16,164 nucleotides of DNA from Candidatus Segatella intestinihominis (GCA_900548535.1 URLG01000058.1:1-16164), one strand, 5' to 3'; shown: positions 7,032-14,438, counted from the stretch's first letter. The notes: generated by a model not told the origin, from the letters alone. Numbers and translations are program-made.

Positions 7032-10000
7032 TTAAAGTCCTATTCTTAATGTCAATGTAAACTGACGTGGCATTGGAGTTGCTACACCACCAGCATTGAA
7101 GAACTCTGGGTCCTGTCCGTGCAACTTCTTGTCTGAATAAATCAAGAACAAGTTAGTAGCCTGCAACTTCAAGCTAGCAGAACTCAAACGGATAGGCTGC
7201 AACCAGGTGCTAGGGAAGTCGTATGACAAAGAAATCTCCTTCATGCGGATGAAATCTCCCTTGGCAACTCGGGCTGTAGAATAGTTATATGCATTGTAAA
7301 GATAACCCAGATAGTTGTCGCTCTGGCGCATTCGAAGATCAGGTATCACTGGAACATCGGTTCTAGCCTCATCACCTGCCTGAGTCCAGCGATTGACAAA
7401 CTCCTTAGGCATGGATGTCATGTCGGTGTAAGAAGAGCTGAACGCTGGATCCAAACGTACCTTGTTGCCTGCTGCGTATGTGATAAACACATTCAGCTTG
7501 AAGCCCTTATAAGAGAAGGTATTACCAAAACTACCATTGATAGTTGGGTCCGTAGGACCTTCATATACCAAATAATCGGTAGTGGTTGACTGGAAGTCGA
7601 TGTCACCACCATAACTTGTCAGTTCACCATCTTGATCCATAACGATAGGAAGACCCTTATTGCTCAATCCCTTGAAATCAATAGAGAACAAAGAACGAAC
7701 AGGATAACCATTCATTGTAAAACCAGTACCAGTAATCATCTGCATGACATTAGCACGAGAGTCAAGATCGGTTACGGTATTCTTTGAATGAGCAAAGATG
7801 AAGTCTGTACTCCACTTGAAGTCCTTGGTCTCAATGTTGCGAGTAGAGATAGTCAACTCTTCACCATGTGAGCGCATACTTGCCACATTGGCATACTTGT
7901 AAATCTCACCACCAACACCCATGGTACGCTTAGGACCAATCAAGTCATAGTTGTTACGACGATACCAATCGAAAGCTACATTGATACGATTATCCAAGAA
8001 ACCCATATCAATACCAAGGTTCAACTCATGCTTCTTCTCATAAGTCAAGTCATCATTACCGAGACGATAAATCTCAAGACCCGTCTCCTTATCGCCAGCA
8101 AATGGACGCCAAGGATTGTAACTCTGGATAACCACCAAAGAGTTAGATACGGAAGCAGGACCACGGTCGGCAGTCAAAGAGTAAGATGCCTTCAATGTCA
8201 AGTGAGAAAGTGTTGGATTCAACTTAGGGAACCAAGCCTCCTCATGAGCATTCCATGCACCAGAAACATTCCATGTAGGCAACCAACGAGCAGAACGGCT
8301 CTTACCCAATTTGTTAGAACCCTCATAGCGGATAGTACCATTGATGGTATAGCGTCCCTTATAAGAATAGGTACCAGTACCAAAGAATGATGCCTCACGC
8401 TGATAAGAGTTTGTCAAAGAGTAATACTGACCATTCTCCTCTGCCAGCTGCTTGAAGAAGTTGTAGTTGAAGGCAGGAAGGAAACCCATATCATACTGCA
8501 TACCAACACCATTGAAGTAAGACTTGCTGCGATCCACAGAGTTAATCTCCATACCACCGAAGAGGTTTACGATATGGTCTTTGTTATATACATCATTATA
8601 GCTAGCTGTGGCACGGAAGTCCCAGCTATTCATCTTAAACTTAGTTTCACGATAGAAACCACCCTTGTCCAATACAGAGAATGGCAAAGAGTTAGCCTTA
8701 TCTGGATCAGTATACAACCAAGGGTTGGCATCACGCATAGTGGCATCATCCATAGCACGATAAGCCCATGCCTGGTTAGACTGGTCTGTAACTGTGGCTG
8801 CATTGGTCGTAGTAGAATACTTGTATGCACCGAGTACTGCAAGTTCCACCTTAGTAATAGGCTTATACTTCAATTCGCCCTGGAACTTCATGTCCACAAC
8901 ATCAAGGCTCAAATAGTTATTATCCAATTCACGGAAGATATTGAATGGAGCATAGTTGCGTACATACAATTCATTAGGATCCATGGTACGTGAAGTGTTC
9001 AACGCATAAGAATATGGGTTGATATCAAAGTCACGAGACACTTCACCAGTTACGGCATTCACAGACTGTGAAGTAGTACCAGGAGCACGCTGCTTACGAT
9101 AAGAAGCATTAGCAATCGCATTGAAAGAAAGCTTCTTAGAAATATTATAGAGAGCATTTACATTGGCAGTATAACGCTGTACCTTGCTCTGCTTAGACCA
9201 TCCTGGGTCGTTCATCACACTGAAAGATGTGTAATACTGAGCCTTGTCGGTACCAGTTGTCATACTGATAGAGTGGTTCTGAGAGATACTGTTGCTGAAC
9301 AACAAATCAAACCAGTCGGTGTTCATATACTCATACTTCTGAAGATAGCTATCCATTGCCTCTTGGGTATTAGCCAATCCAAAAGAACCAGTCTTAGGAT
9401 CATAAGTATTCATCAAATGATACATCTTACCGAAGACACCACTATTAGATGCACGATAAGAACGTTCAAAAGACAATGAACCATCATTGTACATCTCACG
9501 ATATACACTCATCTGGTCCTGAGAATTCATGATATTAAAATTGCGATAGCTTGGCTTCATACGCATGGTGAACTCACCAGTATAGTTGATACGGTTAGTA
9601 CCAGCCTTACCCTTCTTGGTGGTTACGACAATCACACCAGCCATTGCGCGCGCACCATATATAGAGGTAGCAGAACCATCCTTCAAGATTTGGAAGCTCT
9701 CGATATCATCAGCGTTCAGACCTGCAATGGCTGAAGAAATCAAAGTTTCGGCATCACCAGAAGACAAATCATCGGCAGAAACCTCTGTCACATCTTCCAT
9801 GATAACGCCATCTACAACCCAAAGAGGCTTAGATGAACCATAAATAGATGTAGCACCACGTACACGAATCTTAGGGGCTGTACCAAATGTACCAGATACA
9901 TTCTGAACAGAGACACCCGCAGCCTTACCTTCCAAGGCACGGCTAATGTCGGCTACACCATCAAGCTTAGTTTTGTCACCAGTAATTTTAGTGGTTGCAC

Positions 10001-10352
10001 CCGTAAATAAGCGCTTGTCCATCTTCTGCATACCAGTTACCACCACTTCGCCAAGGCTAGTCTGGTCAGCTTTCAGCTTGATAACCATCTTAGCTGCTGG
10101 GGCCAATGTCTGGCTCTGCATACCGATGTAGCTTACGGTGAGTTTTTTACCAGCAGGTACTTCCAAGAAGAAGTGACCCTCCATATCGGTGACTGTTCCC
10201 GTCTTATTCGCACCAGCGACTACTACGGAAGCACCAATAACAGGTTCTCCATCTTCTTGAGAAACTACGGTACCTGTCACTTTAGTCTGAGCCAATACCC
10301 CCCCACATAATAGGAAGATATTAACTAACAAGAAAAGCAATCTTTTTTCCAT
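7032..10352 (-). CDS. SusC/RagA-type TonB-dependent outer-membrane transporter
   Basis: A 1106-residue outer-membrane transporter of the SusC/RagA class, energised by TonB-ExbBD. A signal peptide (about residues 1-21, cut near VLA/QTK) leads into a carboxypeptidase-D-regulatory-like domain (about 24-104; GEPVIGASVVVAG, GTVTDMEGHF). A TonB-box-like LGEVVVTGM follows at 100-108. The plug (about 112-247) carries the SusC signatures RALEGKAAGVSVQN and KIRVRGATSIYG, then FQILKDGSATSIYGARAMAG. The barrel fills the rest, ending in FTLTLRIGL with an aliphatic terminal residue. There is no N-terminal STN domain, so it should not signal through a FecR/ECF-sigma pair, and none is adjacent. It is the first gene of a four-gene operon behind its own promoter. 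Start ATG 10352 gives a normal signal peptide. Confidence 0.96.
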   Translation of the reverse strand: MEKRLLFLLVNIFLLCGGVLAQTKVTGTVVSQEDGEPVIGASVVVAGANKTGTVTDMEGHFFLEVPAGKKLTVSYIGMQSQTLAPAAKMVIKLKADQTSLGEVVVTGMQKMDKRLFTGATTKITGDKTKLDGVADISRALEGKAAGVSVQNVSGTFGTAPKIRVRGATSIYGSSKPLWVVDGVIMEDVTEVSADDLSSGDAETLISSAIAGLNADDIESFQILKDGSATSIYGARAMAGVIVVTTKKGKAGTNRINYTGEFTMRMKPSYRNFNIMNSQDQMSVYREMYNDGSLSFERSYRASNSGVFGKMYHLMNTYDPKTGSFGLANTQEAMDSYLQKYEYMNTDWFDLLFSNSISQNHSISMTTGTDKAQYYTSFSVMNDPGWSKQSKVQRYTANVNALYNISKKLSFNAIANASYRKQRAPGTTSQSVNAVTGEVSRDFDINPYSYALNTSRTMDPNELYVRNYAPFNIFRELDNNYLSLDVVDMKFQGELKYKPITKVELAVLGAYKYSTTTNAATVTDQSNQAWAYRAMDDATMRDANPWLYTDPDKANSLPFSVLDKGGFYRETKFKMNSWDFRATASYNDVYNKDHIVNLFGGMEINSVDRSKSYFNGVGMQYDMGFLPAFNYNFFKQLAEENGQYYSLTNSYQREASFFGTGTYSYKGRYTINGTIRYEGSNKLGKSRSARWLPTWNVSGAWNAHEEAWFPKLNPTLSHLTLKASYSLTADRGPASVSNSLVVIQSYNPWRPFAGDKETGLEIYRLGNDDLTYEKKHELNLGIDMGFLDNRINVAFDWYRRNNYDLIGPKRTMGVGGEIYKYANVASMRSHGEELTISTRNIETKDFKWSTDFIFAHSKNTVTDLDSRANVMQMITGTGFTMNGYPVRSLFSIDFKGLSNKGLPIVMDQDGELTSYGGDIDFQSTTTDYLVYEGPTDPTINGSFGNTFSYKGFKLNVFITYAAGNKVRLDPAFSSSYTDMTSMPKEFVNRWTQAGDEARTDVPVIPDLRMRQSDNYLGYLYNAYNYSTARVAKGDFIRMKEISLSYDFPSTWLQPIRLSSASLKLQATNLFLIYSDKKLHGQDPEFFNAGGVATPMPRQFTLTLRIGL

Positions 10353-10428
10353 AAAGTTCTCTCTTAAAGTTCAACTTTTATTTATCATTAACACTTTTTC
10401 TAAATCTCAGTTACATCTCTTTCGCCTG

Positions 10429-10460
10429 CAAAATTACACTTTTTCCGCATAACTAGCAAA
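10429..10460 (-). promoter_or_regulatory. sigma-ABfr promoter of the SusC/SusD operon
   Basis: On the minus strand TTTG (plus 10457-10460) is followed by 20 bp and TAATTTTG (plus 10429-10436), matching the Bacteroidota consensus. The expected transcript start near 10421 gives a leader of about 69 nt. The -33 box lies inside an inverted repeat at 10456-10468, so a repressor or activator could act here. Confidence 0.8.
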
Positions 10461-10480
10461 TATTTTGCATAAAAAATGCA
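10456..10480. repeat. Overlapping inverted repeats at the operon -33 box
   Basis: GCAAA-TAT-TTTGC (10456-10468) is a perfect 5-bp inverted repeat covering the -33 TTTG. It overlaps TGCAT-AAAAA-ATGCA (10466-10480), another perfect 5-bp inverted repeat. The position is suitable for an operator controlling the uptake operon. The arms are short and the region is AT-rich, so chance is possible. Confidence 0.35.
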
Positions 10481-10611
10481 TATTTCCGTTACTTTTTTAT
10501 CATTTTGCCACAAAACCGCCTACTTTTAGTCATATTTCATACCAAAATGTAGTGATAGTTAGATTTTAATAAGTTTAGTGAAATTTATAAAATGAAAAGC
10601 TATTTGCAAAG

Positions 10612-10664
10612 TCCTTTCACCTTTTGCATAAATCTATTTCTATCATCGAGTTATGGTGAAAGGA
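10612..10664. repeat. 10-bp inverted repeat with 33-nt loop
   Basis: TCCTTTCACC (10612-10621) and GGTGAAAGGA (10655-10664) are perfect inverse complements separated by 33 nt. In RNA this is a 10-bp hairpin; in DNA it could be a split operator. It does not look like a terminator because there is no T-run on either side and the loop is long. It lies upstream of both divergent promoters, so neither known transcript should include it. Confidence 0.6.
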
Positions 10665-10724
10665 AAAATGAAATTACTTTCTAAAATGAAGAAAATCCTA
10701 TGGGAAATGCCTATTTATGCTAAA

Positions 10725-10738
10725 AAACATCGATGTTT
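10725..10738. promoter_or_regulatory. 14-bp perfect palindrome upstream of the OmpA-like gene
   Basis: AAACATCGATGTTT is a perfect 14-bp palindrome. Its centre is about 40 bp upstream of the -33 element of the OmpA-like gene's promoter. Position and symmetry fit a binding site for a dimeric regulator, possibly an activator. No regulator is assigned and no second copy was noticed in the window. Confidence 0.4.
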
Positions 10739-10771
10739 CGGTTAAAATAAATTAAATGCATTAGACATTCC

Positions 10772-10801
10772 TTGTTTATTCAAGTCTTATCCGTAACTTT
10801 G
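10772..10801 (+). promoter_or_regulatory. sigma-ABfr promoter of the OmpA-like gene
   Basis: TTG (10772-10774, with C rather than T before it) is followed by 19 bp and TAACTTTG (10794-10801), a perfect -7 box. The transcript should start near 10808, leaving a leader of about 50 nt before ATG 10861. Confidence 0.85.
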
Positions 10802-10860
10802 CAGACGCAAATCTTAACATCATTAGTATTAATAACCAAGAAAGTAAAATTTAAAGCAAT

Positions 10861-11715
10861 ATGAAACAGACTAAGTTTTTTGTAATGGCTATGATGGCTG
10901 GAGCACTCCTCGTATCTAGCTGCGCTAGTAAGAAAGACCTCCAGAACTGCCAGAATGAGAATAAGGAATTGACAGCCAATTATCAGGCTACTAAGGAGAA
11001 ACTCGCTGCCACTGAGGCTCGCCTCGCTGCACTGCAGGAGCAGCTCTCTGGTACTAAGAAGGACTATGCCAAGCTCCAGAACTCGCTGGACAAGAGCTTG
11101 AGCAACGCCAGCCAGAACAATGTGAGCATCGAGAAACTCGTGGACCAGATCAACGAGAGCAACCAGTATATCCGCCACTTGGTAGAGGTGAAGAGCAAGA
11201 GCGACTCGCTCAACATGGTTCTCACCAACAATCTGACTCGCTCACTGAGCAAGGAGGAGATGAAGGAGGTAGACGTACAGGTATTGAAGGGCGTGGTATA
11301 CATCTCGCTTGCCGACAACATGCTCTACCAGAGCGGTAGCTACGAGGTAAACAGCCGTGCGCAGGAGACTCTGAGCAAGATAGCTAAGATTATCCAGGAC
11401 TACAAGGACTATGATGTGCTCATCGAGGGTAACACCGACAATGTGCCTGTAAGCACCACCAGTGCCAAGATGAAGAACATCCGCAACAACTGGGATCTCT
11501 CTGCCCTGCGTGCCTCTTCAGTAGTACAGTACTTGCAGGAGCACTTCGGCGTAAATCCTAAGCGTCTCACAGCCGGTGGTCGTGGTGAGTACAACCCTGT
11601 AACCAGCAATGACACAGAGACTGGCAAGCAGCGCAACCGCCGCACCCAGATCATCATCACTCCTAAGCTCGACCAGTTTATGGATTTGATCGATAAGGCT
11701 CCAGAGGAGAAGTAA
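10861..11715 (+). CDS. OmpA/MotB-domain lipoprotein with coiled coil
   Basis: A 284-residue lipoprotein likely to tether the outer membrane to peptidoglycan. The signal peptide ends in the lipobox VSSC (Cys21). Residues about 25-125 are a charged, heptad-rich coiled coil (ENKELTANYQATKEKLAATE). Residues about 145-267 form the OmpA-C peptidoglycan-binding domain, with GNTDNVP (Asp193), NWDLSALRA (Arg217) and KQRNRRTQI. Asp193 and Arg217 occupy the diaminopimelate-binding positions known from OmpA domains. The spacing between them is longer than in OmpA and, with the NWDLSALRA motif, resembles the MotB subtype. No flagellar or TM segment is present, so a motor role is unlikely. It is monocistronic, with its own promoter and terminator. 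It may be a structural cell-envelope protein; the specific partner is unknown. Confidence 0.9.
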   Translation: MKQTKFFVMAMMAGALLVSSCASKKDLQNCQNENKELTANYQATKEKLAATEARLAALQEQLSGTKKDYAKLQNSLDKSLSNASQNNVSIEKLVDQINESNQYIRHLVEVKSKSDSLNMVLTNNLTRSLSKEEMKEVDVQVLKGVVYISLADNMLYQSGSYEVNSRAQETLSKIAKIIQDYKDYDVLIEGNTDNVPVSTTSAKMKNIRNNWDLSALRASSVVQYLQEHFGVNPKRLTAGGRGEYNPVTSNDTETGKQRNRRTQIIITPKLDQFMDLIDKAPEEK

Positions 11716-11766
11716 AGGTTTAATTAAGAATTAGGGCATACGCCTTGGTTCCTTATCAAGAGATAG

Positions 11767-11807
11767 GCACCGATAAGTCTTCACCGGCTTGTCGGTGCTT
11801 TTCTTTT
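11767..11807 (+). terminator. Intrinsic terminator of the OmpA-like gene
   Basis: An 11-bp stem, GCACCGATAAG (11767-11777) and CTTGTCGGTGC (11788-11798), contains one U-G pair and a 10-nt loop. It is followed by TTTTCTTTT (11799-11807). The wobble is valid only in plus-strand RNA, matching the direction of the upstream gene. Confidence 0.9.
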
Positions 11808-11920
11808 GAAATCATACGCCGTTCTTGTATAAATATACGCAAAAGATTCCTTTTTGAAGATATTTTTATCATTTTGCCATAATATTCCTGTATTTTCTTT
11901 CTTTTCTTGAATATTTTCAT

Positions 11921-11928
11921 TAACTTTG
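11921..11928 (+). promoter_or_regulatory. -7 box of the icd promoter
   Basis: TAACTTTG is a perfect Bacteroidota -7 element, 34 bp before the icd ATG, with an implied leader of about 27 nt. No TTTG lies at the expected 19-21 bp upstream, where the sequence is a T/C-rich run. The -33 half is therefore weak or activator-dependent. Confidence 0.7.
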
Positions 11929-11962
11929 CAGGCAAATTATCAATAATAACACTGAATCGATT

Positions 11963-13171
11963 ATGGAAAAGATTAAGATGACGACTCCATTGGTAGAGAT
12001 GGACGGTGATGAAATGACTAGAATCCTCTGGAAGATGATCAAGGATGAATTGATCCTGCCTTTCGTGGATTTGAAGTCGGAGTATTACGACCTCGGTTTG
12101 CCTTATCGCGACAAGACCAACGACCAGGTAACCATCGACTCTGCCGAGGCAGCCAAGAAATATGGCGTGGCTGTGAAGTGTGCCACTATCACTCCTAATG
12201 CACAGCGCATGGACGAATACCATCTGCACAAGATGTGGAAGAGCCCTAATGGCACTATCCGTAGCATCATGGACGGTACTGTGTTCCGTGCTCCTATCAC
12301 CATCCCTAGCATCCACCCATGTGTGAAGAACTGGGAGAAGCCTATCACCATCGCTCGTCATGCTTATGGCGATGTATACAAGAGCGTGGAGCTTCGTGCC
12401 GATGAGCCAGGAGTAGCTAAACTCGTATTCGAAGGCAAGAGCGGCAAGAAGCAGGAGGTGGAAATCCACAACTTCGATGGCGCTGGCGTGATCCAGGGCA
12501 TGCACAATACCGACAAGAGTATTCGCAGTTTCGCCCATAGCTGCTTCAAGTTTGCTATCGATACCAAGCAGGACCTCTGGTTTGCTACCAAGGACACCAT
12601 CTCCAAGACTTACGACGCACAGTTCCGCAAGATCTTCGAGGAGGTTTACGAGAGCGACTACAAGGAGAAGTTTACCGAGCTCGGCATCGAGTACTTCTAT
12701 ACATTGATAGATGATGCAGTGGCACGAGTGATCCGCAGCAAGGGTGGATTTATCTGGGCTTGCAAGAACTATGATGGCGATGTGATGAGCGATATGCTCA
12801 GTACAGCCTTCGGTTCTTTGGCCATGATGACATCCGTACTGGTATCACCTGACGGCAAATATGAGTATGAGGCAGCTCACGGCACCGTGACCCGCCACTA
12901 CTATCGCTACCTGAAGGGCGAGGATACATCTACCAACCCTATGGCTACCATCTTTGCATGGAGCGGAGCCTTGAGAAAACGTGGTGAGTTGGACGGCAAC
13001 AAGGAGCTCCAGAACTTTGGCGACCAGCTGGAGGCTGCTTGCTTTGACACACTGAACGACGGCATCGCCACCAAGGACCTCGTCAATCTGATGGAGGGCG
13101 TAGAGGCAAAGGCAGTCAACTCAGCCGGCTTCATCGCAGCCATCCGTGAGCGATTGGAGAAAAGACTATAA
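11963..13171 (+). CDS. icd: NADP-dependent isocitrate dehydrogenase
   Basis: A 402-residue cytosolic enzyme converting isocitrate to 2-oxoglutarate and CO2 with NADP+. It belongs to the homodimeric, eukaryotic-like class (human IDH1/IDH2 type) rather than the E. coli Icd class. The whole length aligns by eye with human IDH1: GDEMTRI near the start, CATITP with Arg82, KSPNGTIR (94-100 segment), ARHAYGD with Arg132, Tyr139, and Lys210. Metal-binding aspartates are seen in LIDD (Asp250) and DGDVMSD (Asp273, Asp277). The cofactor motif HGTVTRH (306-312) indicates NADP use. All catalytic residues are present. The first ATG follows a clean -7 box by 34 bp; a second in-frame ATG at residue 6 is a weaker choice. 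It provides 2-oxoglutarate for glutamate synthesis and NADPH; no other TCA gene is adjacent. Confidence 0.96.
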   Translation: MEKIKMTTPLVEMDGDEMTRILWKMIKDELILPFVDLKSEYYDLGLPYRDKTNDQVTIDSAEAAKKYGVAVKCATITPNAQRMDEYHLHKMWKSPNGTIRSIMDGTVFRAPITIPSIHPCVKNWEKPITIARHAYGDVYKSVELRADEPGVAKLVFEGKSGKKQEVEIHNFDGAGVIQGMHNTDKSIRSFAHSCFKFAIDTKQDLWFATKDTISKTYDAQFRKIFEEVYESDYKEKFTELGIEYFYTLIDDAVARVIRSKGGFIWACKNYDGDVMSDMLSTAFGSLAMMTSVLVSPDGKYEYEAAHGTVTRHYYRYLKGEDTSTNPMATIFAWSGALRKRGELDGNKELQNFGDQLEAACFDTLNDGIATKDLVNLMEGVEAKAVNSAGFIAAIRERLEKRL

Positions 13172-13188
13172 TATAATAAGGTATACGA

Positions 13189-13236
13189 AAAAGCCTTGCA
13201 GATAACTTCCATGAAGAAGATATTTGCAAGGCTTTT
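13189..13236. terminator. Bidirectional terminator between icd and the HTH gene
   Basis: A 16-bp stem pairs AAAAGCCTTGCAGATA (13189-13204) with TATTTGCAAGGCTTTT (13221-13236), with one G-U pair. The loop contains a small inner hairpin, CTTC-CAT-GAAG. The right arm ends in TTTTCTCTTT and the left arm begins in a run of A, so each strand has a U-tract after the hairpin. It lies between convergent genes and can end both transcripts. Confidence 0.9.
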
Positions 13237-13249
13237 CTCTTTCGGTCAT

Positions 13250-13486
13250 TTACTTTTTGAACTTAGGCAGTGCATCTGAGTAGAGCTTGAAGAAGTCTAC
13301 ATTGAGTAAAACACTAATATGGAACAACATCGCAGTATCGATGGATGATCTTCCATATACCTTATAGATATTAGTACGGTGGCAGCCCAGTTGCTCAGAG
13401 AGCCAAACTGAAGTCTTGCCTTGTTTCTTTAACTCTTTCTTGATGATTTCGCCAATGACCAGAGTCGTATTAATTTTATCTTTCAT
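13250..13486 (-). CDS. Small helix-turn-helix DNA-binding protein
   Basis: A 78-residue protein that is almost entirely an XRE/Cro-like helix-turn-helix domain. The segment GKTSVWLSEQLGCHRTNIYK (residues about 23-42) reads as helix-turn-helix with the recognition helix around CHRTNIYKVY. It is followed by SIDTAMLFHISVLLNVDFFKLY, the usual helices of this small Bacteroidota family. No extra sensor or dimerisation domain is present. It has its own promoter and shares a terminator with icd. It is divergent from the response regulator gene with a 246-bp gap. Target genes are unknown; regulation of its own promoter or of neighbours is possible but not shown. No toxin-like partner gene is next to it, so an antitoxin role is not supported. 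Confidence 0.85.
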   Translation of the reverse strand: MKDKINTTLVIGEIIKKELKKQGKTSVWLSEQLGCHRTNIYKVYGRSSIDTAMLFHISVLLNVDFFKLYSDALPKFKK

Positions 13487-13532
13487 AATTCTTAACTTAA
13501 TAATGTTATAGATGTTATTTTGAATTCGGCTG

Positions 13533-13564
13533 CAAATATACCATTAAAGTAGCTAACTAGCAAA
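13533..13564 (-). promoter_or_regulatory. sigma-ABfr promoter of the HTH gene
   Basis: On the minus strand TTTG (plus 13561-13564) is followed by 20 bp and TATATTTG (plus 13533-13540), a full consensus match. The transcript should begin near 13525, giving a leader of about 38 nt. Confidence 0.85.
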
Positions 13565-13650
13565 CATTGGTGTAGCGGATTTTATTACACCACGTTAAAA
13601 TATGTGACAATATGCCATTAATTATCATTTTTTATGATTTCAGAGTCCAC

Positions 13651-13672
13651 TTGTAACTAAATTGTAACCAAA
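13651..13672 (+). promoter_or_regulatory. Pho-box-like pair of 11-bp direct repeats
   Basis: TTGTAACTAAA (13651-13661) is followed directly by TTGTAACCAAA (13662-13672), 10 of 11 bases identical. Written as TGTAACy-AAAT-TGTAACy-AAAT, this is the 7+4 bp layout of PhoB/OmpR-family operators. The weaker TGAAACGCATA may be a third unit. The repeats end 28 bp before the -7 box, where the promoter has no -33 element. This fits an activator site used by the OmpR/PhoB-type regulator encoded just downstream. The function is inferred from layout. Confidence 0.6.
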
Positions 13673-13700
13673 TGAAACGCATATTACAGAATAAAAGTCG

Positions 13701-13708
13701 TAATTTTG
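13701..13708 (+). promoter_or_regulatory. -7 box of the two-component operon
   Basis: TAATTTTG matches TAnnTTTG and lies 24 bp before ATG 13733. The expected -33 window (about 13677-13682) reads AACGCA and has no TTTG, so transcription probably needs an activator. The TTG inside this box is in frame with the regulator but cannot be its start codon if the box is used. Confidence 0.7.
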
Positions 13709-13732
13709 CAGCAGATTTCTAAACGAATAAAA

Positions 13733-14428
13733 ATGGAAGAGAATAATATGAAGATCTTGGTTGTTGATGACGAGCAAGACTTGTGTGAGATTTTGAAGTT
13801 TAACTTGGAGACCGAGGGTTACCAAGTAGAAACAGCCAACTCTGCCGAGGAGGCATTGGAGAAGGACGTGGCAGGATTTGACCTCTTGCTGCTCGATGTG
13901 ATGATGGGCGGCATGAGCGGATTCCAGATGGCGCACCAGCTCAAGGAGAATCCGATGACAGCGCAGATACCAATCATCTTCCTCACCGCCCGTGACACGG
14001 AGAATGATACGGTAACTGGATTCAACCTGGGTGCCGACGACTACATCTCCAAGCCTTTCTCCATCCGTGAGGTGATGGTGAGAGTAAGGGCCGTATTGCG
14101 CCGCACGGCAGAGAAGCTGGGCAAGGTGGAAGAGCCTACCACCCTCAGCTATCAGGGATTGGTGCTCAATCTGGACAAGAAGACCGTGAGCATCGATGGG
14201 GAGAATGTGCCTTTCACCAAGACCGAGTTCGAACTCCTGCACCTCTTGCTGGAGGAAAAGGGCAGAGTGTTCTCTCGCCAGGAACTCATAGACCGTGTAT
14301 GGCCTAAGGACGTGATGGTGCTCGACCGCACGGTGGATGTCAACATCACCCGAATGAGAAAGAAGATTGGCAAGTTTGCCAAATGTATCGTTACACGTTT
14401 GGGATTCGGATATTACTTTGATGCATAA
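13733..14428 (+). CDS. OmpR/PhoB-family response regulator
   Basis: A 231-residue cytoplasmic transcription factor. The receiver domain (about residues 6-122) has the acidic pair Asp12/Asp13, phospho-acceptor Asp55 in LLLLDVMM, Thr85 in IIFLTA and Lys107 in ISKPFS, so it is complete. The C-terminal winged helix (about 130-229) shows FTKTEFELLHLLLEEKGRVF, then SRQELIDRVW and RTVDVNITRMRKKIG, typical of PhoB/OmpR proteins. I choose ATG 13733; the frame also opens upstream at a TTG at 13706, but that lies in the promoter -7 box. ATG 13748 (MKILVVDDEQD) is an equally reasonable start. The kinase gene follows after 90 bp. It resembles PhoB-like regulators of Bacteroidota more than RprY, from memory; the target stimulus is not known, so no symbol is given. 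Confidence 0.95.
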   Translation: MEENNMKILVVDDEQDLCEILKFNLETEGYQVETANSAEEALEKDVAGFDLLLLDVMMGGMSGFQMAHQLKENPMTAQIPIIFLTARDTENDTVTGFNLGADDYISKPFSIREVMVRVRAVLRRTAEKLGKVEEPTTLSYQGLVLNLDKKTVSIDGENVPFTKTEFELLHLLLEEKGRVFSRQELIDRVWPKDVMVLDRTVDVNITRMRKKIGKFAKCIVTRLGFGYYFDA

Positions 14429-14438
14429 TTTTTTTAGG

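Larger units (their letters stand above)
10353..10860. other. 508-bp divergent intergenic region with two promoters
   Basis: This gap separates the divergent SusC-like and OmpA-like genes. It holds the two promoters listed separately, the inverted repeats at 10456-10480, a 10-bp inverted repeat at 10612-10664 and the palindrome at 10725-10738. A 30-codon frame, ATG 10653 to TAA 10743 (MVKGKMKLLSKMKKILWEMP and 10 more residues), is basic and could be a small peptide. It has no recognisable promoter or family, so I do not call it a gene. The length and number of dyads suggest regulated expression on one or both sides. Confidence 0.6.

Noticed and set aside
11756..12538. 260-codon minus-strand frame antisense to icd
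   Set aside because: It is a shadow of icd extending through the upstream terminator; there is no family match and the promoters here face the other way.
13250..13486. HTH protein as an antitoxin or phage repressor
   Set aside because: No toxin-sized partner gene, integrase or attachment-like repeat is adjacent; it has its own promoter and lies between housekeeping genes.
13706..13732. Nine-codon N-terminal extension of the response regulator from a TTG codon
   Set aside because: The TTG is part of the -7 promoter element TAATTTTG, so it would lie upstream of the transcript start. ATG 13733 or 13748 is preferred.
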